The notes below the pieces were generated by a model, which saw nothing but the letters and a program-made list of their open reading frames with translations, ran no database searches and was not told the origin of the DNA. The position numbers were made by a program, and so were the translations under genes. 64,000 nucleotides of DNA from Hallella mizrahii (lineage in GTDB: Bacteria > Bacteroidota > Bacteroidia > Bacteroidales > Bacteroidaceae): NCBI RefSeq assembly GCF_009695775.1, contig NZ_VUNG01000002.1, positions 166,622 through 230,621 of the forward strand, in the 5' to 3' direction. Below are positions 62,419-64,000 of the stretch, one piece after another. Position 1 is the first letter of the stretch. Every line of letters starts with the position of its first letter.

Positions 62419-63480
62419 ATGATTATGGAGCAGAGAGTGATTATTTCCAAACATTTGCAAACTGAAATAGCCACTGCTATTTCAGAATGTGAGCACGATA
62501 AGATTTTTGTTCTTACCGACGAGACCACCCACGAGAAATGCTGGCCTGTGCTTGCCAAGCAGTTTGGCTTGCGCAATGCTTACGTCATCACCATCCAGTC
62601 GACGGACAGCCATAAGGATCTCACCTCGCTGTCGCACGTTTGGAAGGAACTCGGCGACCATGGTGCCACACGTCATTCGCTGCTCATCAACCTCGGTGGA
62701 GGCATGGTGACGGACTTGGGTGGCTTCGCGGCCTCTACCTTCAAACGTGGCATTGACTTCATCAACATCCCGACAACACTGCTCGCTATGGTAGACGCCT
62801 CGGTAGGCGGTAAGACGGGTATCAACTTCAACGGACTGAAAAACGAGATCGGTGTGTTCAACAATGCGCGCTTCGTCATCCTCGACACTGAGTTCCTGCG
62901 TACGCTCGACGACAAAAACATTCGTTCGGGCTATGCTGAGATGCTCAAGCATGGTCTCATCTCCGACGAGAAACACTGGGCAGAGCTGCTAAACTTCGAT
63001 CTTTCCCGTCCCGACTTGAAGCAGTTGCAGACCATGCTGGCATACTCAGTGAACGTCAAGAAGCACATCGTGAAGAAAGATCCACACGAGAAAGACATCC
63101 GTAAGGCACTGAACCTCGGCCACACCTTCGGCCACGCCTTCGAGGCTTTCTCGCTCGACACACCCAATAAGGAGCCTCTACTCCACGGCTATGCGGTAGC
63201 CTTCGGCCTCATCTGTGAACTCTATCTTTCTTCTGTACTCACCGGGTTCCCAACGGACAAGATGCGGCAGACTGTGCAGTTCATCCGTGAGAACTATGGC
63301 TCGTTTGACTTTAGTTGCGATGACTACGACCGGCTCATCGAACTCATGCACCACGACAAGAAGAACACGGGTGCAACAATCAACTTCACGCTTTTAGCCG
63401 GTATCGGCAATATCCGCATCAACCAGACGGCTTCTGACGAACTCATCAAGGAAGCCCTCGACTTCTTCCGGGAAGGATAA
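62419..63480 (+). CDS. aroB: 3-dehydroquinate synthase
   Basis: 353 residues; ATG 62425 is an alternative start. AroB converts DAHP to 3-dehydroquinate in the shikimate pathway with NAD and a divalent metal. NLGGGMVTDLGGFAASTFKR binds NAD, and VDASVGGKTGINFNGLKNEI with the histidines of NLGHTFGHAFE and LLHGYAVAFGL provides metal and substrate contacts. Monocistronic with a strong terminator. Confidence 0.96.
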   Translation: MIMEQRVIISKHLQTEIATAISECEHDKIFVLTDETTHEKCWPVLAKQFGLRNAYVITIQSTDSHKDLTSLSHVWKELGDHGATRHSLLINLGGGMVTDLGGFAASTFKRGIDFINIPTTLLAMVDASVGGKTGINFNGLKNEIGVFNNARFVILDTEFLRTLDDKNIRSGYAEMLKHGLISDEKHWAELLNFDLSRPDLKQLQTMLAYSVNVKKHIVKKDPHEKDIRKALNLGHTFGHAFEAFSLDTPNKEPLLHGYAVAFGLICELYLSSVLTGFPTDKMRQTVQFIRENYGSFDFSCDDYDRLIELMHHDKKNTGATINFTLLAGIGNIRINQTASDELIKEALDFFREG

Positions 63481-63506
63481 AAGCACAAGAAAAAGAATTG
63501 CAAGAG

Positions 63507-63573
63507 AAAAGGTTCATCCGTTAAATGAGTACTCATAAAAGGGTACAGCATTTAGCGGATGAACCTTTTATTA
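63507..63573 (+). terminator. Terminator of aroB
   Basis: A 21-bp stem with one G-T wobble (63507-63527 with 63549-63569, core GGTTCATCCGTTAAATG), a 21-base loop and TTTTATT after it. Confidence 0.88.
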
Positions 63574-63624
63574 TTGATATCGCTTATTAGTTAATTGTTC
63601 CACCCCCACAGGCCACGGAGCTTT

Positions 63625-63755
63625 TTATTTGCTACACTCTTCTTTTTTCTCCGCCCGTTTTTTCTCCTCCATTGCCTGTCTGTAGGCATTGACAATAGGA
63701 TCCTCGTCGCCCTTGTCTGTAATCGGTATCTTTGCACCAACAAATTTCAGAAATT
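63625..63755 (-). pseudogene. C-terminal gene remnant cut by an IS21-like element
   Basis: A minus-strand frame without a start reads FVGAKIPITDKGDEDPIVNA, then YRQAMEEKKRAEKKEECSK and a TAA stop at 63625-63627. The charged helical composition looks like a real protein end. Upstream it hits a stop within the repeated bases of the neighbouring element, so the gene was probably interrupted there. The family is not recognised. A plus-strand TATCTTTG (63727-63734) falls inside and may be chance. Confidence 0.45.
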
Positions 63756-64000
63756 AGCAATGTAGCAGATTTCGGAAAAATGAATGTAGCAGATTTCGGA
63801 AATTAGCAATGTAGCATTTCCGGCAAATAAGGATGCAACATTGGCGATTAAATTGTGTGTTCTGAGTTTGTATAAAAGGCATAAAAGTCTTAACTTAGTG
63901 ATGTTCGAAGTCGCTAAAAAGACGATTATGCCTTACAAGACAGTAAACAATTTAATCTCATTTACCGCAATGTGGTACAAAATTAATGAATTATCTCGAA
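63751..64000 (+). mobile_element. End of an IS21-like insertion sequence (partial)
   Basis: Three near-identical units of 24-25 bp follow one another at 63751-63775, 63776-63799 and 63800-63823 (core AATGTAGCAGATTTCGG, the third with ATTTCCGG). Multiple short repeats inside the ends are characteristic of IS21-family elements. A reading frame that could be istA begins 80-105 bp further on and runs off the window. The other end is not visible. Confidence 0.5.
63901..64000 (+). CDS. Possible IstA-type transposase, N-terminal part (partial)
   Basis: An open frame from ATG 63901 (or ATG 63928) runs to the window end: MFEVAKKTIMPYKT, then FTAMWYKINELSR. The YKINELSR stretch resembles the start of the HTH in Bacteroidetes IS21 transposases. 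Too short for a firm call. Confidence 0.35.
   Translation, partial: MFEVAKKTIMPYKTVNNLISFTAMWYKINELSR

Overview
The window looks like chromosomal DNA of a Bacteroidetes bacterium, most likely a Prevotella/Segatella-type member of the Prevotellaceae. Supporting signs are the Bacteroidetes promoter element (TAnnTTTG) in front of many genes, lineage-restricted families (DUF4837, DUF5606, a DUF6722-like protein, LptE- and LptD-like proteins, CarboxypepD_reg/OMP_b-brl outer-membrane receptors), the nusB-yajC-ybbR-coaE gene order, and the absence of Shine-Dalgarno dependence. It is mostly a housekeeping region, with insertion-sequence debris at both ends and in the middle. Identifications rest on reading the translated sequence; no database search was run.

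Layout. 1-0.6 kb: remnants of a mobilisation protein and of an IS5-like transposase. 0.6-4.1 kb: a LuxR-type regulator, a pair of palindromic sites, a TonB-dependent receptor-like protein and a small unknown protein. 5.0-9.4 kb (minus): rlmN, a DUF4837 lipoprotein, a divergent pdxA and a flippase-like membrane protein. 9.5-12.3 kb: SpoIID-like protein and an AmpG-like transporter. 12.5-14.3 kb (minus): pyrD-pyrK. 14.7-17.6 kb: an XRE-type regulator, an AT-rich gap, holA and a stand-alone HsdR_N-type nuclease domain. 18-26 kb (minus): hrpB, a decayed IS1182-type transposase, thrS and a C4-dicarboxylate transporter. 26.3-32.2 kb (plus): esterase, AlkD-like protein, sigma-54 activator-lptE-TPR-secG, tRNA-His and two tiny membrane proteins. 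32.4-35.6 kb (minus): a nitrosative/redox-stress group (Nim-like flavoprotein, cupin, hcp, hemerythrin/RIC) with a palindromic site near position -42 of its promoter. 35.8-38.7 kb: a second large outer-membrane receptor. 38.9-46.9 kb (minus): two PLP enzymes, lptD, an HD-domain protein and an OadA-like carboxyltransferase. 47-51 kb: a lipoprotein, a repeat-rich gap, queF with a queuosine-precursor transporter, and a Ca/Na exchanger. 51-56.7 kb: DUF5606, coaE, ybbR/cdaR, yajC and nusB on the minus strand, then rplY, pth and an S4 protein on the plus strand. 57-63.5 kb: Kef-type antiporter, pepT, tRNA-Arg, asnA and aroB. 63.6-64 kb: a gene remnant and the end of an IS21-like element.

The most unusual non-coding structures are two arrays of 22-bp-period units anchored on GTCATCTCA (near 28.1 kb and 48.2 kb), a perfect 56-bp palindrome beside the second array, a 14-bp tandem repeat (VNTR) upstream of the patB-like gene, and a short motif (ACACCTTATTATATATAG) scattered through several intergenic gaps. 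The coding oddities are a PdxA homologue lacking two of three metal-binding histidines and an OadA-like protein whose biotinyl domain has lost the biotin-lysine motif.
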